Counted from the first letter of the stretch, positions 1 through 14,100 are shown. The stretch is DNA of 64,000 nucleotides from Stercorarius parasiticus (GCA_013396915.1 VWZL01006771.1:2311379-2375378); one strand, 5' to 3'. Translations and numbers: made by a program. The notes: a model not told the origin generated them from the sequence alone.

Positions 1-223
1 TGCCACAACATAAGTTTACCCGCAAATCTAAATTGCTATTATTTTTTTTCTCACAAAATAAGAACATAAGACTATCTCTCCATGTAATACCTATAAACAG
101 AAACAAGGAAAGAGGAAAAAGCACAGGAAAGACTTCCATAAGACTTCATATAGCAGCACCAGCTGAATGTGACAGACAGAATTCATGTTAAACTGGACAT
201 ACTCAAAATGTCTGTATACTAAC

Positions 224-433
224 CTATATGCGTTTGAGCCATAACATCAGCTAGTCTGTGTGCAGCACCACTACCTCCACTTTGTGTCGAGGAGGAGGAA
301 GTGGTCGATGTGGTAGAGCCGTGGATCGCTTGACTGATCCAATGTTCCATGTTTATACTCCCTTGACTTGAGGTGGGAGTTCCCTGGGAGTCTCCCTGTA
401 CTGAGCCTTCATCTTCTGAACCAGAAGAAGTAT
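224..433 (-). CDS. DIP2C: DIP2C coding exon 5 (Ser/Thr-rich linker after the DMAP1-binding region)
   Basis: This 210-bp internal exon has an acceptor ending in TAG just above 433 and a GT donor at 223-222. It opens with the last two bases of an Asp codon, whose first base is in exon 4, then encodes 69 codons and one base of the next codon. The peptide starts DTSSGSEDEGSVQGDSQ, contains MEHWISQAIHG, then a run of Thr and Ser, and ends HRLADVMAQTHI. This matches DIP2C; recalled DIP2A and DIP2B differ strongly here. In the family this segment is a flexible, acidic and Ser/Thr-rich linker between the N-terminal DMAP1-binding region and the adenylate-forming domains, with many potential phosphosites. 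There is no frameshift or stop. Introns on both sides are phase 1, so skipping the exon would keep the frame. Residue span is roughly 130-200. Confidence 0.95.
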
Positions 434-1239
434 CTAGTAATTAAAAACAGCCTGTTAACTTGCAGTACTTTTGGGGTTTCTTAATAGCAATATGCATGTT
501 CATATTACAAATCTAAAGATAACTGACACTAAAAAAAATTCATGAAGGTAGACAAACATAGTAAGAACAGCCTCTAATACCGAAAGTCCTGAAATAAAGT
601 CAATTTCTATCTGTGCAGCAAGAGAGCTCTCCTGCTCTAATGCCATGGCTTGTGTACTTTTGTACATAAATAAGGATAATAAAAGAGTCTTCCTTTATAA
701 TGTGGCTTAAGAATCTTCTGAAAATCTCCAACCATGTATTAAGAGTACACAATACCCAAGATACGTTCCCAAGTTCACTCCACAAAGTTCGTGAAAAACT
801 TTTCCAATTCTAGAAAGCCCAGCGCTCAGTGAGGAATAGAGTCCCAGCTGGATTCAGCGAGTAGGAGAATGCATGAGACATGGGGTAATCTCACAGTCTA
901 GTAGGTAAATTTGAAAAGGAATGGCACAGCTAATTGTAAAGACAATGTTCCACCATAGTGTTAGGGAATAAAGTAGAAACTTCAAAGGAACTTTGAGTTC
1001 CTAAGATCAAAAGGACCAATGCAAGTTGAGGTACCACCAAGGCCAAAGCAATCATACAAACTGCCCCAGTTGACTTTCCAACCATTCAGTTCACCTTCTC
1101 CTCTTCAAACATACCTCAACGTTATGCTCGGTGTGCTTCCAATAACATCTCCATTACTATCTATGCAGGCACTTTATTAGTTCATAGCAGCACAAAGAAC
1201 CATTTTTAAAATTCTCACAAAATACACAGAGATGCTCAC
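434..1239 (-). other. DIP2C: DIP2C intron 4
   Basis: This 806-bp intron has its donor at 1239-1238 (GTGAGC in transcript sense) and its acceptor next to 433. It is ordinary AT-rich sequence. I see no repeat, RNA gene or credible second exon in it. Confidence 0.9.
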
Positions 1240-1365
1240 CTGGAGGTGTGTAGGCATCCATTGATGTTTGCACCACCAATGAACGTCGTTTTGAGGGCAT
1301 GGGGACCGCCATTTTCCTTTCTTTATGTTTAGCAAGGGCTGCCTGAACTGCTTCTGTGTGGACAT
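1240..1365 (-). CDS. DIP2C: DIP2C coding exon 4 (end of the DMAP1-binding region)
   Basis: This 126-bp internal exon has a strong acceptor (a pyrimidine run ending TTCCTTCCAG) and a GTGAGC donor. Its translation, with the split Asp codon from exon 3, begins DVHTEAVQAALAKHKERK, continues MAVPMPSKRRS and ends MDAYTPP. The DxHTEAVQAALAKxKE block is shared by all DIP2 paralogues. MAVPMPSKRRSLVVQTSMDAY is the DIP2C version as I recall it. The segment belongs to the N-terminal DMAP1-binding domain named for the interaction with DNMT1-associated protein 1, and contains a basic KRR patch. Full-length DIP2C is a roughly 1,550-residue protein with two acyl-CoA-synthetase-like domains encoded downstream, beyond this window. 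Both flanking introns are phase 1. Residue span is roughly 89-130. Confidence 0.97.
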
Positions 1366-4300
1366 CTGGAAGGAAAGAGAGTTTTCAAGCTAGCATTCGG
1401 ACAGAAGCGAGCTGTTTGCTTGTGCATCCAGCGCACCAGTGCGTAGGTCCGTGTGTATACCGGCTAGGCCAGCAACGCGTACCAAATGATGAAAGGCCAG
1501 GAGCGCATGGGATCTCAGAGGGACTGTTTGAGTTCTCCTTGCTGTAGAAAAAGCAGCTATAGTGAAAAGTGCCGTACCAACAGACAAGCCCATGGAGCTG
1601 TATGATATTCCCAGAACAGTGCTGCAGTATTTGAAAAGCAGGAACTCCGCTTCCCCAGAGCAAACCTTTGTTTAACAAAGAGCTGTTACTCCAGCAACCA
1701 TTACTGTTTTCAGTGAAAGCGTGGTGTATTAACATTGCCTGTTTTTTAAATGAATGAGGTTTCCAATTTACACAAAAGCCACACAGACTAAGTGACCTGG
1801 AACATTTGCTTGAAAGGTGAGAGGTATGTGAAATGTCACAACAGAAATGGCAGCTCGTCTCCCATTCCCAAAACCACTTCTTGCCTCCTTCACTTGGCTT
1901 TATTCACTGAAAAGTAAGTATTCTGTAGGGTTGGTCTGAGGTGGAATGACAAGAAAAATCACGAGGCCTTGTGCTCTGGAGGCATGTGTTACACATAGCT
2001 CACACCAGCCCACTCAAAAGCATCCCACAGATCCCTTCTCCATGGGGCCATCCCCAAGGAAGAGCTTCTCTACCTTTCACTGCCTCCCCAAGTCTGGAAA
2101 ATGCCATTTATTATGTCTGAAAGACACTAGCGACATGGTTTGATTACTTACTTTGTTTTGTGCAAATCTTCTAATTAATTACTACCGTACCTACACATTG
2201 AAATAAGTCTGCCTTTAGTTTCCTACCTTGCACTGTTTGTCTGCGTATTTCTATGGGTTTGGGACAAGACACGCATGAGGAAACTGCATGCAAAACACAT
2301 GGCAGCCAACAAAAATCACTTATGGTTAAAGAAGTTGCCACACACTGACCATCTGGCACACAACTGGAAGCACATTAGACATTGCCTCTTAACCAGTTGC
2401 CGTTAGTCGGGTGTAGAGAAGGCAGCAAGTTGTGTGCACTGTTTAGCTGTTCCCATTTCTGAAGCAGGGGCACAGTGAAGCAGGTTTAATCCAGAGCGAT
2501 CCCACTTCTGCTGCTGCTAAGTCTGTTTGAAGACCACCCTTGTAGGCTGCTTTGGCAGCACACGGCCTGTTGCCTACTCCTTTGTCAACGTGGTGGCAGC
2601 TCTGGACATGCAATGTTCCCCAAAAGAAGCAACAGGAAAGAGAAAAGTATATAGATATATATATCTCTCTTCAAATAAAGAGCTGTTAGTTGGATCACAC
2701 CAGTGTAAGTAACTTGTTTTAAGTAACAACTGGGAAGGATGACTAGAAGCACTAGGTGATACGCTCTCCTGATAAGCCGCAATGTCTCATTTTTAATAAT
2801 AGTGTTCCCTATCTTCTGCCAGCGTTTAAGCACCGCTCAGTGGAATGGCTGCAAGGAAGAGTAAGCCTAAGGAAAAAGAACATTATCAGCTGCTTCTGTA
2901 AGTTGTTTCTTGCTTTTGTTTTAAATCATGAAGAGGATGAGCACGTCAGCAAAAGCAAAGCAAGAAAAGCAAACAGCAGAGCTGGAAAAGCATACTCAAA
3001 AGATGAAAGAGCTGTGCGGCTGACAGACCAAACCGGAGGAAGACTGCAATGCTAACATCAAACCAGAAAACGATTTCTTTCTTGTCAACTCATTATTTTA
3101 AAGTGGAAGGTCGAAGGTCTTTTTCTTATAATTAAAACCTGATGAAAAGTTTATGTGAAAAGTATCAGGCTAAGAAAACAAACAATATAAGTCTTTACCT
3201 AACAGCATGTCCCCAAGATAAATTCCTCCCTGCTCACTCCACACCAATGCCAATAACCTATACAGGACTGAACATGCTCACTAATAGCTTGTGTTTCTTA
3301 TCCAATAAACAGGGAAAATTCTTGGTTTTCCTTCAAAGGATAGCAATTAGTTATCAAACTGTAGAAACTGAGCTTTCCCTTTAAAAAAACCCCAAAACTC
3401 TACAGCAATTTTTTGCTGATCAAGACAGGAAGAATTATTTGTATATTGTATTTAGGAGGGAGATGAAGTGTAACTCAAATTCTTCAAAAGTTTTTCAAAG
3501 GAGGACAGCTGATAGAAAATCATTATTAAAATGCTTAGTGACAGCTGGACACTGAATCATAACTTGCAAATCCTTTGATTTCTTTTTTGATGCTTTTTTG
3601 ATGTAAGAAGTTAAACTGATCTGCTTAATTAAAAAACACTCTGCAGGGTTTTGATTTTCAAATGAGTCCATGGGAGTCCAGGAATTGAATTGTTTTCTTA
3701 ATAAACCACACGTCTGATATGTTTATTTGTAATGGGTTACTGTGCAATAAACCAAACTATAGATTACTTAAAAAAAAAAAATCAAAATCCCACAGGAAAG
3801 CAAAAACAATGGAAAAGATAAGAATCTCTGAATAAACAAGAGGGAAGCTGACTGGGGTGAAGGAACATGCACACCTGCTCCCAGCCTGCAAGGATATCTA
3901 TTCTGAAGGCATTACTCAGAGTATGGAGGCTACCAAAAAAATTAGGACACGTGTCTAGAAAAGGCTGAGGACAGACAGTCCAGAGATGGTCCAGGGACTA
4001 TCAGCAAGAGCTTACAGGCTTTTAGGGGGAGAGGAAAAAAAGGCAGCGGAAACAGTCAAGCTCGGATGAAATCTTTTCACAATATTCTCTCACAGGAATA
4101 AAACTCTTGGCTAAATTAAGCGTCTCTAAGCGTATAAAGAAAGGCTAAGGATTAGGTAAAGAATGAGTAACAGCCTATATAGTTTGTATGGTCTTCTTTT
4201 TGAATGAAAGCCTATTGATGGGTTCTGAAGATGCTCTTCAACCTATTTTCACAGTCTCGTACAGAGTTGGACTTGTTAAGCTAATGAAAAGCATTCAGCC

Positions 4301-7300
4301 ATTCATACCAAGAGACTAAGTCCTAAGTGTTGCGAAATCAGAGAGGTGAGGGAAAGCCAGACCGATACTTAAGAATTACACTTGAGAACAACTCACGGGT
4401 TACATCTATCCTGTAACTACAGCAAGACAGGAACAGTAAGCAGGTTTGTTCCCACCAAATATCAGCTTCAGGTATGCACCTTCCATGCACATGCTTTGCT
4501 TTTCTCTAGGTTTTAGCTTTGCTTTTCTGATCTACTAGCCAACTTTGCTGATGTACCACAAGGAAAATCAACCAAAACACAACTAATAATCTCTTTTCAT
4601 AGTTTTATGAAGCATGGACTTCAACCTAAACTGAAATATACATTCACCACCAAAGGGTGACGTTGCTGATTTGCTTCTGAGCAATCTGAGCAAGAGTGTG
4701 GTAGCTCTTTGCCCTTATCTTGGTGAAAGATAGGCTATGGTGTCCATCATATTGTATCATCTGACCCATTCTCCCCCACCGCTTGCCCACAGTCTGTCCC
4801 TAGCAGATGCTGAAAAAATACAAGGAGGCTTGTAATAGGAATTTATACAATAGTAATTGGAAGCTTCTTGTTCACTAAAGGAAGGAACCAAATTTGTGAT
4901 ACACGCTGGGACAAAGTATAATGAAGGTAAGAAGACATATCCAAGTTCCCTTGGGACAGGAAACTGCTTATCCTCCTGAATCCCGTCAGCACAAAGCAAT
5001 TTGTATTCTCCACATATCACACAAAGCATCAGCAGAGGACATCACATTAGAATTTCAAGCCGTCTCTGGCAGGGTGATGCCCCTTGTATTGCAGGTCTGA
5101 CAAAAGTGTCTGAACTGTCTTCTCAACCTACCCTGGCACATTCAGGCTAACTGAATTCATCATATTGTGATTGACCATTGCTTTAAAACATAGATTTCTT
5201 GTTAAATTTTCCTGAATTTTTTTTTCACATATGAAGATTTTGTCCAGAAATGCCACACAGTTAAGAGCTTTCATTAATTAAAAAAAAAAATAACCCAAAC
5301 CAAACCAACAAAACCGCCACCTCTCCTCTCTTTCCTCATAGTGTGGCATGTTACAATTTCTCACCTACTATAAACTTCTGATAGAGTTTCAAACACAGAT
5401 AATACTTTGATGTAGTCATATTCAAGCCTCCCAAAAACGTCCCGGGTCTAAGTGGAAAGAAAATGCTTTTAGGCAAAATGTTCTTTCATGTACAAGTCTG
5501 TGACATTCTAACTACACTGTTACAGCTGATAAAACGACTCCAGGTCCTGACCCTTCAAAGCACTCCCATAGGTAACAAAATCTTTATACTCTTCCCACCT
5601 GTCTTTTCCACAAGAAAGTCTCAACAGAAAATCTAGAGCATAGAGGAAAATATCACCGCCTCTGTCTACAGTAGTAGGAACCAATGCACAGATCCTTATC
5701 TGCTATTGCCCTCCACTGTTTTAGGTTGGCCAACTGTATATTGAATCCAATTTGTGAGCTTGTGCTCAAGGAAGCAATAAATTGGAAAGAGTAAAGAAAC
5801 ACACTTGGGAAAGGTAACTGCTTAACTTGTGCAGTTGCAATCAACCTGGTGTTCAGTATTCAACCTCACACGGATTTCTTATAGGCTGCCTGATAATACT
5901 TAGCAAACTTCAGACAAAGCAGCTCTGTCCCCAGTCTTTTCACTGTTGTATTCAAGCATTTCTATTTGTTTATTCTCTCCTTTTACTTTCTGTAACAGGA
6001 TAGAGAGGGCAGGCATACGTCTGGAAGCAAAGTCAGTAAGTGAAATACAAAGGAAGTGGAACTGTAAAAACAAGCACGTGGTAGAGAGAAAGCTTCCCTT
6101 CAAAGAGCTAATGATCTATTAAACAAGAGATGAGGCCTCAAAACAAAGGGCAGAGAAATTAGAATTGGCATAGAGAATGAGGGTCCATGAGCTCAGACTC
6201 CCAGAGCGATGATCCATGGCTTTGGTCACTGCGCTCCAAAATCAGAAACTCTCACCTATTGCAAATAGAGGTAAATCCCTCATTCCATCAGCAGGACGGA
6301 ATGTCCAGCCTTCCCAGGAGGTGCTCTGCTTAGTGCAGTCGCTCTTTTCATCTGGTTTATCTCGTAAATTGGCACAATGTTGTGCTCCTTCTTTAACTGA
6401 AAAGGCTTAGGAAAAAAAACCCAACCCACTACCATACATCACTACACTTCTTGATACGGACACCCATGTTCTCCACGGTCTTTCCCAGTTTTACCCCTCA
6501 GTGTGATCTAACAGCTCCAACACATCAGTGCATTTGATTGTCCATGGAAAAGGCAGCAAGCCCACCTCTGTTTCTGTGGAACAAAGTGACATCCTACCTC
6601 TGCTGGCACGCTGCTCCGGTGGTATCCCGCCAGCATGACAAACCAGCGGGAGACTGGAGAGTCGGGGGTCGGCACACAGCCGAGCCAGAGGGATGAACCT
6701 GTGCTCAGAGATTGCTCATTTTCAATGCATGGTGACATGGGATGGAGCAACCTGTTCTCAACAGGGAGAACTGGGTGAAAGAAGATGTTTGGGAGATAAC
6801 CATATTAACTGCTGAAAGGTGGGCAGTGTGACTGGATGCACGCGTTCGAAGGTTAAATAATAATGCCCAGAAATATAGAAGCAAACACTGTTAATTACAG
6901 ATTGCTCATCTGTTTACCCCTTTTTCACAGTGTTCTTTAATCATTTATTCCTTACATTTTTGATGACCTGGAACACAATTTATTTGGGGAGGAACGTGAC
7001 AATTTTTTTATCCAGTAGTTGGGTCAGCACACAGAAAGAGATCCTGGCCGAGAGTTTTAGTCTGGTTTATATTGGCTGTGGCACAGGAAAAGTCTCTTCT
7101 GAACTTTTACTGAAGTGTTTTCTGTAGAACATACTTTCTCTCCTCCTTGCACAAATACATGTGTATTTATAATAAGTGGTGAGTTTCCTCTGTGACAAGC
7201 TGTCCCCTCCTAGCTATTTACTTTGGGGAAGGCAGTATGGAGGATCCTTCTAGGCTCAGATGAGCTCCACGAGCAAACCAGCCTTTCTTTCCTGAAGCAA

Positions 7301-8491
7301 GAAAGCACTTGCTGTGCGATGAACAAGGTCAGCCATTTCCTGGTCCACACATGGAGCCATGCTGCAGCATCTCATGTTTCTCCACAGCTGCTAGAAGAGC
7401 ACTCTTCCAAAGTGTGCATCCTCGTTTGGCATGGAGCATAATCCTGACTCGCCCTTCCCCTTACACCCCATGAACAGGGATGCCCCATTCCTTACTTGCG
7501 CCGGATACAGTGTCCTTGAAAGCTCAGAACTGTAGCTGAGACATTTGAAATATGCTGCATATTCCTAGTCCTCCCACAGACTTTTGCAGCTTTTAGCAGC
7601 AGAATGAGTTTGCTCCTTTTTGTTCAGCTCTTTTTTAAAAAACAAAAGCCTATTCCTACAAATTACAGTCACGTTCTTCCTCAATGTGGAGGGGCCGTTA
7701 AAAGTTTTTTCCTGTGTGAGTTTAACATGCCTCAGCGGCTTCCTTTATTCAGTATTAGCTGCATTTGCTCCACAGGCATGCCAAACACCCAACATACTGT
7801 AAGCAAAGTGATATCTCCTCACGCATCAGGGATCTGGGTGTTAGTTCTGCATGGATCACAAAACAGGGCATTCCTCCCATGGTAAGCATCAGCTACATTT
7901 AAAATTTCCACATTATAAACCATTCCTCACACCCCTTGCATAAAATCCCTCAGCACACAAAAGAAAAACAACGTCTTCTTTTCTACCTAAATCAGGTCTT
8001 GCAGTTGTGTGTCAAGTAGTCCTCTTGCATTTAATTTATCATACAGCCCTGTTTCTTTTTAAGACAAGAAATCAGACTGCTGTAGATAGGAGTCGTGCAC
8101 TGCTAGAATCAAGACAGCACAAGTCTGTTTTTACCTATGTTTCAGAAAAAAATATACTACTTTTGTTGTTTTTGCTCGAGTCGCCAGTTTCCCAGGAATT
8201 ATAAAGCCTGGATACCCAATCACCAGCTGTTCGAGAAACACAAATATGGAAAAACAAGCTGTTGCCAAATTTTTGCTGTACAGATGTAGAATTATCTAAC
8301 AGAGTCCCTACCACCTTCTGCAGTCTGGTTTTCCAGTTCTGAAGTAATGTACTTCCATCCCTCCCTTCAGGGGACCTACCGCTGGAAGAATAAAACTGCT
8401 GGGAGACGTATCTAGATGTGATCGGAATTCATCCATTTCATCCGTTTGTTCCTTTTGCCTCATGCAATTCCTCTCCCCTGAGCTATTTGTC

Positions 8492-8514
8492 TTTTTATTT
8501 TTTATTTTTTATTT
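8492..8514. repeat. T-rich simple repeat
   Basis: Three tandem units of an A followed by five or six T, embedded in a pyrimidine-rich stretch. It is a simple low-complexity tract with no further structure. Confidence 0.6.
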
Positions 8515-10681
8515 AGCCTTTGGAAACAATCTATCTTCCTTTGCTTTAGTAGCCAACTCCTGGTAACACGATGATACAACTGGGAGCAGGACAGGCCCGA
8601 GGACCCTGTGAAGGTTTAGCATCCTTGCTTTTTATGGGAGAGTCCACAAACACAAGCGACTCGCTCGCAGAATGGCAAATTATTAAGATCAAGAAGGTTG
8701 ATGCTCTGCACTAATGAGTTGAGAATGCCAAATGATTTTTAATAAGAGGTTATTTATGTACATATAATACATATTTATATCTTATTTATACTGCAGTAGA
8801 GGATCAGCCCTGAAGTCAGGCATTTAACAAATAACTAAAACCACAAATAAGTCTCAGTCTCAGGGAAGCCAGCATCTGGGGTGGCATCAAGGAAAACAGC
8901 TGGAAGAACACGCGGAGAGGCGGCTTGCAGGAGGCAAGAGAAGTAAGGGTATCAACATGCAGTGCAATGGGAGAATCCTAACAGCTTCTGAGTTATCACA
9001 GGGAGGCAACTGATATTATGGGAAAACAGCACTATCAAACCAGCACTATCCAAGGTGAATTTTGGCTGAAAATTCTAGATAAGGCAAGCTAAGTATAGCA
9101 ATAGTATGCTAAGTAATTATACAGAGGAAAGGTTGGCAATTGCTGCCTTACAGGAAACTAGTAGTTGAAAGCATGAAAGTCGCTTATGAGTTTAATCAGA
9201 CCTTTGTTATAGCTACCATGGAAACGAAGGATATACTGAGAATTCATTTCCTAATACGTGGCCTGTAAATACTCTAAGTAGAGATAATTTGGTAGCTACA
9301 TCTATTGGAAATGCAATCAGGACATACTAAATAGAGTGAGACACGGTAGATGTGGTATCATCAGAGCAGATTACAGTTAGGCTTTTTCATTGTCCTGGGC
9401 TGACAGCACTGACTTATTTTCAGGCAGATACAGGGCAAGTGATTTCATAAAAATTGCTGTGTTCATCCAACACAGATCAGTCCTTGGAAAATCATCTCAC
9501 CCCTGGGAATGAGAAAGTGAGTGAGTCCATATAATAGCGGATCTTTGCTGTGGGTGATGCTATAATGAAGCGGTTTCAGAATACTTTCACAATCTCTCTG
9601 GGTATTAAGATAGCAAAGCACATAACCCGAACAGTGTGACACCTAATTTCTCTCCAGCTGCAAGCAGGTGTGCTATTAATTCTGAAATATGGCATTCACA
9701 ACAAACACAGGGAATACTTGACTGAATGCAAGAATATCTGCTCCAAGACAACATTCATTTATACGAGGGCTGTGGAGGTTACTAACAGAAATAAATTGTT
9801 GCTTACATTTCAAAAAACAATTTAAGTGTGTAAGTTTCAGTCTTTGGGATGTTCAAACTATATATAGACTGTGCCTCTGGTCTTACTGGGAACTGGGGAT
9901 ACATGGATAGGCAGGGGAAATTTCTGCTGACTTTTCATGAACTTGGGGCCAAATTTTGCACAATTTTTGACAATGAAAAGTCAGCATTTTAGAAAACGTC
10001 TGCACTCTCATGAATGTGCCACCAGAAAAGGCACTTCTAGGATGCTGCAGCCAACAAATTCCCCTGGTGCAGGAAACTGCGGTCCCTGAGCTCCGTGGAG
10101 GGCTGGGCTGTGCCATCCCTCAGCACCTCCCGGGCAGCTGCTCTCCACCTCCTCCTGCACATGTGAAGAAGCTGGAAGCGCTGTATCTCGTGTGCTCAGA
10201 AAGCTTAAGTCTAAAGAAGAAAAGTATGAATGTCATCTCCCACTTTGGATGGCAGGGGCGATAATCCATAATTCTGGGTGGAAGGAAGGTAAAAGCTGAA
10301 CAGGGAGCTGGGAAAGCTGCATGGGCAAGCTGCAAAACACAGAGGTTATGTGATGGAAACAGAGGACACCAACACAGAAGACTGAACTCTTTGTGACTCC
10401 ACTGCTAGTTTTGCTGAAAGCCACAGTTTTTGCTTTACTTTGGATTCTTCAACTATTATAATAAAGGTGATTTTAAAACGTTTTTCTCTAAGCTCTAAGA
10501 TTTAAAACTATATTAACTCTACTCATACGTGAAACAAAAAACCAACATGCAGGCCTCCCACTAATAATTTCCATCCCTCCATTTATTTATTATCTCATTC
10601 GTAATGCAATCTGGAAGTTAGCTTCACATAGTGACTTCATCTCAGGCCCCCTTATTATGCGATCTGAAGTAAATCAACTTT

Positions 10682-11108
10682 CTATTTGTTTCTCTCTGGA
10701 GATCCTTGAGTAATTTTCCTCAAGAGTTCTGCAATTATCCTTAAAATTTTTTCTGCTAGGTCAAAAGCAAGGATGTGGTCATATAAATTACATATTTGCA
10801 AAAGTCTTTCTTCAACTTCTTTTTTGTCCTGATTGAGTCGTAGCTTGAAATTAAGTTTGTAAGTAAGCTACATCAAATAGGAGATCAATTAACTTCTGAC
10901 TAAGTGTGTCCACATCCAGGTTAATTAATTCAGATAACATTTCCAAGTATCCCTCACTCACCTGAAGGGTTAATAAATTCTTTGGTTTATGACGAGCCAT
11001 TCTAAAATATATGCAGTCCCGTCTTGAAACAGCACATTCATCATATTTTTCTATCTCCTTGTTCTCTGGAGTCATGTTAGATGATAAGGGTTCATTAAAA
11101 ATGATTCC
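10682..11108 (-). pseudogene. Unassigned protein-like relic with an apparent frameshift
   Basis: On the minus strand an open frame runs from 11108 to a stop near 10851 (first Met at 11075). It includes YDECAVSRRDCIYFRMARHK and then LEMLSELINLDVDTLSQKLI. Just before its stop, a second frame shifted by one base is open from 10867 to the stop at 10684-10682 and reads with similar character: DKKEVEERLLQICNLYD, then FDLAEKILRIIAELLRK. Both halves are rich in Leu, Glu and Lys with amphipathic helix spacing, which suggests one ancestral reading frame broken by a frameshift near 10860. I do not recognise the protein. It could be a decayed retrocopy, a fragment of a transposable-element ORF, or chance in AT-rich DNA. 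A CAG/GTGAGT donor-like site lies at 10972/10971. Confidence 0.3.
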
Positions 11109-14100
11109 TCAATCTTCCCATTCCACCCTTTCCTCTACCACGCACTACAACTCTTATATTCCCATCGTGTAATGCTTTTTTGTCAGTTCTGGAAAGATTG
11201 CAGGATGAAATCTTGAATGTCCTTTCAAAAATGCAAAATATAAGTTACCCATATATTTTAAAGCCACTATGAGGTAAGCTGTAAACATGCAAAATGTCAG
11301 CAACCTTTGCTACGGTTCCTACACACACTGACCTCATGGTAAATGAGAACAAATTCATGGTAAGGCACGTACTGAAGCTGCTAGAACAGAGCAGCTCAGC
11401 TACCTAGGGTCTGGTGCCAACTTCTCCTCTAGGATTTGGGTCTACAGGGAATGTTCCTCCATTGCTAGCTCCCTTATTTCAAATGCCCCTCAAACCTAGC
11501 CTGGGATTATTCGTTTTGAAGTTCAATGACTTCATGCTCAGTATAAGCTGTTCAGTCTTTTCCCTACTGAACCACAGTGTGGGAAAGGTGGCTCAGGAAT
11601 TTGAGCCAGGAGAGTTGTAGCTAGAATGCGTTTGTTTTGGCAGTATCTCCAAAAATCTCCCATATTAAGATGTCTTTTAAAAGAAGTGCTGAGTGTGCTT
11701 GGAAAACGAGATGTTCTCTGCAGTGGTGGGATCTCTGGGGCAGAGGTTGGCAGCCCTCCAAGAATGGTGTACCAGACTGATTTTTTCTTTCTCATCTTCA
11801 GAAGTTAAACATATGGAGAAAAAAATCAGCAAGAGCGAGTAGGAGAAGAAAGGTACCACAACCACCTCACCAGCAGTACCCTTCCTCCATGCTACCAGCT
11901 GAGAGATGCTGATTCCACATATGGTATTTCTCAAAATACTCCATTTCTCAGCTTCCAGCTCTACGCTCATCCACTGCCTTTCAAAATCTGTCCACATAGT
12001 TCATGTAGCACATGTGCTCTCATCTGCTGGTCTTTCCTCTAGGACATCATGAACCCTTGGAGACAGAGGCAGTGCAGTTTCACTTATACTGCTACTTCCC
12101 ACATAATTTCTGACATCTGGAAAACTCAGTTTTTAGAGCTCACTGGTCTCATTTTTCTTAAGCATTACACTTGCTCCAGGCAGCGCAGATCACTGGTCAT
12201 CTTCAAGGCCTCTTAGAGACCTCATGAGGAACAAGGGTCTTAATAAACATGGCCCAATCCATCTGTCATATCCTCATCAGAGGAGAATTCTACAGCAGAA
12301 ATCATAGAGCCAAGAGCCGCTATCTCATTCCAAACACATGCATGTGCATTTGAACATATTACACTACATTCCATATCATTTCATGTTGATTTTTTTAGTT
12401 TTTAATTATTATTGGTGCATACTTTTTCTGTATTTACGTCATCCTTTATTGATTTTTTACTGACAGGCGTGGAAACAGTAAAAGCCAAGGACTGGCACAT
12501 GGGAAGGTGCTCTGGTTTTCAGTATTGGGATGGAGAACTGAAGCTTTTTGTTTTGGCATAATCTAAAGGCCACAGGGGTGTCCCTTTGGAAAAATGAAGT
12601 TAGTAAGGACCTGATGTTTAATTTCTCCATGTGTTGAACACTCAGTTGAGGGAGGATAACGTACTTGTTCTCTGGAGAGGAGTTAAAACACACGCTGAAG
12701 GTCTCTGAAGGAGAGTTGCTCTCTGAACCCCACAGACCACGACTGGCTGAGAAACGCAGACCTGGGGGAGGTTTATTGCGATCAAGAAAACATTTTCTGC
12801 TCATGAGGATCTGCCCAGTTTACCCATGGGGTACTTGGTTAGGAAAGTGCCACAGCAGCAGACGCTGCTGTACTGCGCTGCAGCCTTTACGTGGCAGTAG
12901 AGCCCAGCTCTGCTTCAGGCCACCACAACAGCCAGTCACAGGCAAGGGGCCAAACTCCAGCGCAGTATTACTGCAGGGCTACGCTGTGGAGCGGTTACAG
13001 ATCACTACTTTAAGCACCAAATCAGTAAGACTGTTCTTCCAAAAGCAAGACAGCCTATATGATGGCATTTTAAATAATGGTGTCAGAATCTTCAGGTCCT
13101 TCTACGAGGGAAGTCAATGTTAGCAGGAGCAGAATGTAGCCAGTGCTTACCAGGGAGCAAACAGGTCTCTAGTGACTCTGTGGAAGACACGTAGGGCCAC
13201 CAACCTCTGAAAATCTCAGTATTCAACTGAGTCCGTTCACTTAGATGGCATGGTAAAACTGTGAAAGCTAAGCCATTCAGGTTACCTACTTGTTTACTCA
13301 AACACGTAATTCCTACCTCCTTATCTCAACACAGCATATCAAATCCATGGATACACAGCTTCCAAAAGCACCTGAGAAACCTAGTTTCTAAAGTGCATAA
13401 GGAAACAAAGCTGTATGTCCAACTGCAGCTACATCTACGCACTTTGTGCTCTCGTCTGGGCCTGATTTTGCAGCCACATCACTTGAGCCAGACTGAGCCA
13501 GATGCTGACGTCTATTCTGCATGCAGAGGCAGAAGTGAAGCACAAGCCAGTTTTCCTTTGACTGGGTTTTCTTGCCTGAAAAGCCACTGGACAGAAAAGC
13601 CTCTTGGCAAAAGTTACTGATCCAGCCTACAGCAACATTTGGCTTCAGTGTCATCCTGAGCCCCCAGACAATGTTATAGAGGCACAGGCAAAGGAATGGC
13701 AGCTGCTGAGAGAAAAACATTGCCATGATCTGCATTTGGCAAACCTTTCCAAATACCATTTCTAAGTGAGTAAATACTGAGAGAATTTTTATATTCAGTA
13801 GTAAACAAATCAAAAATGCTTTTGAATTAATATCAGCTAAACTAGCTGCCACATTTGTATAAGGTAAATAATATAGCTTAACCCTGCACTGATTCAGTTA
13901 CTACACTTACAGCACTATCTGTTTCTTTAGACATCCGAAAAATGATCAAAGCAGTTGGCATTTTAGAACATAACTAGTTTAGAATCCCTTCCTGTACAAA
14001 AAGAAGCAGCCAGGAAATTTTCAATCTTTCTGGTTTTAAAGAATTAGACTAAATTCCCAATATGGGCTGTATTCTAAAATCAAATTATCTTAAACCGCAA

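Noticed and set aside
12665..13852. Frames of 152 codons (plus) and 154 codons (minus) in intron 3
   Set aside because: Their length is within chance expectation for 64 kb, their peptides resemble nothing, and there is no supporting splice or promoter signal.
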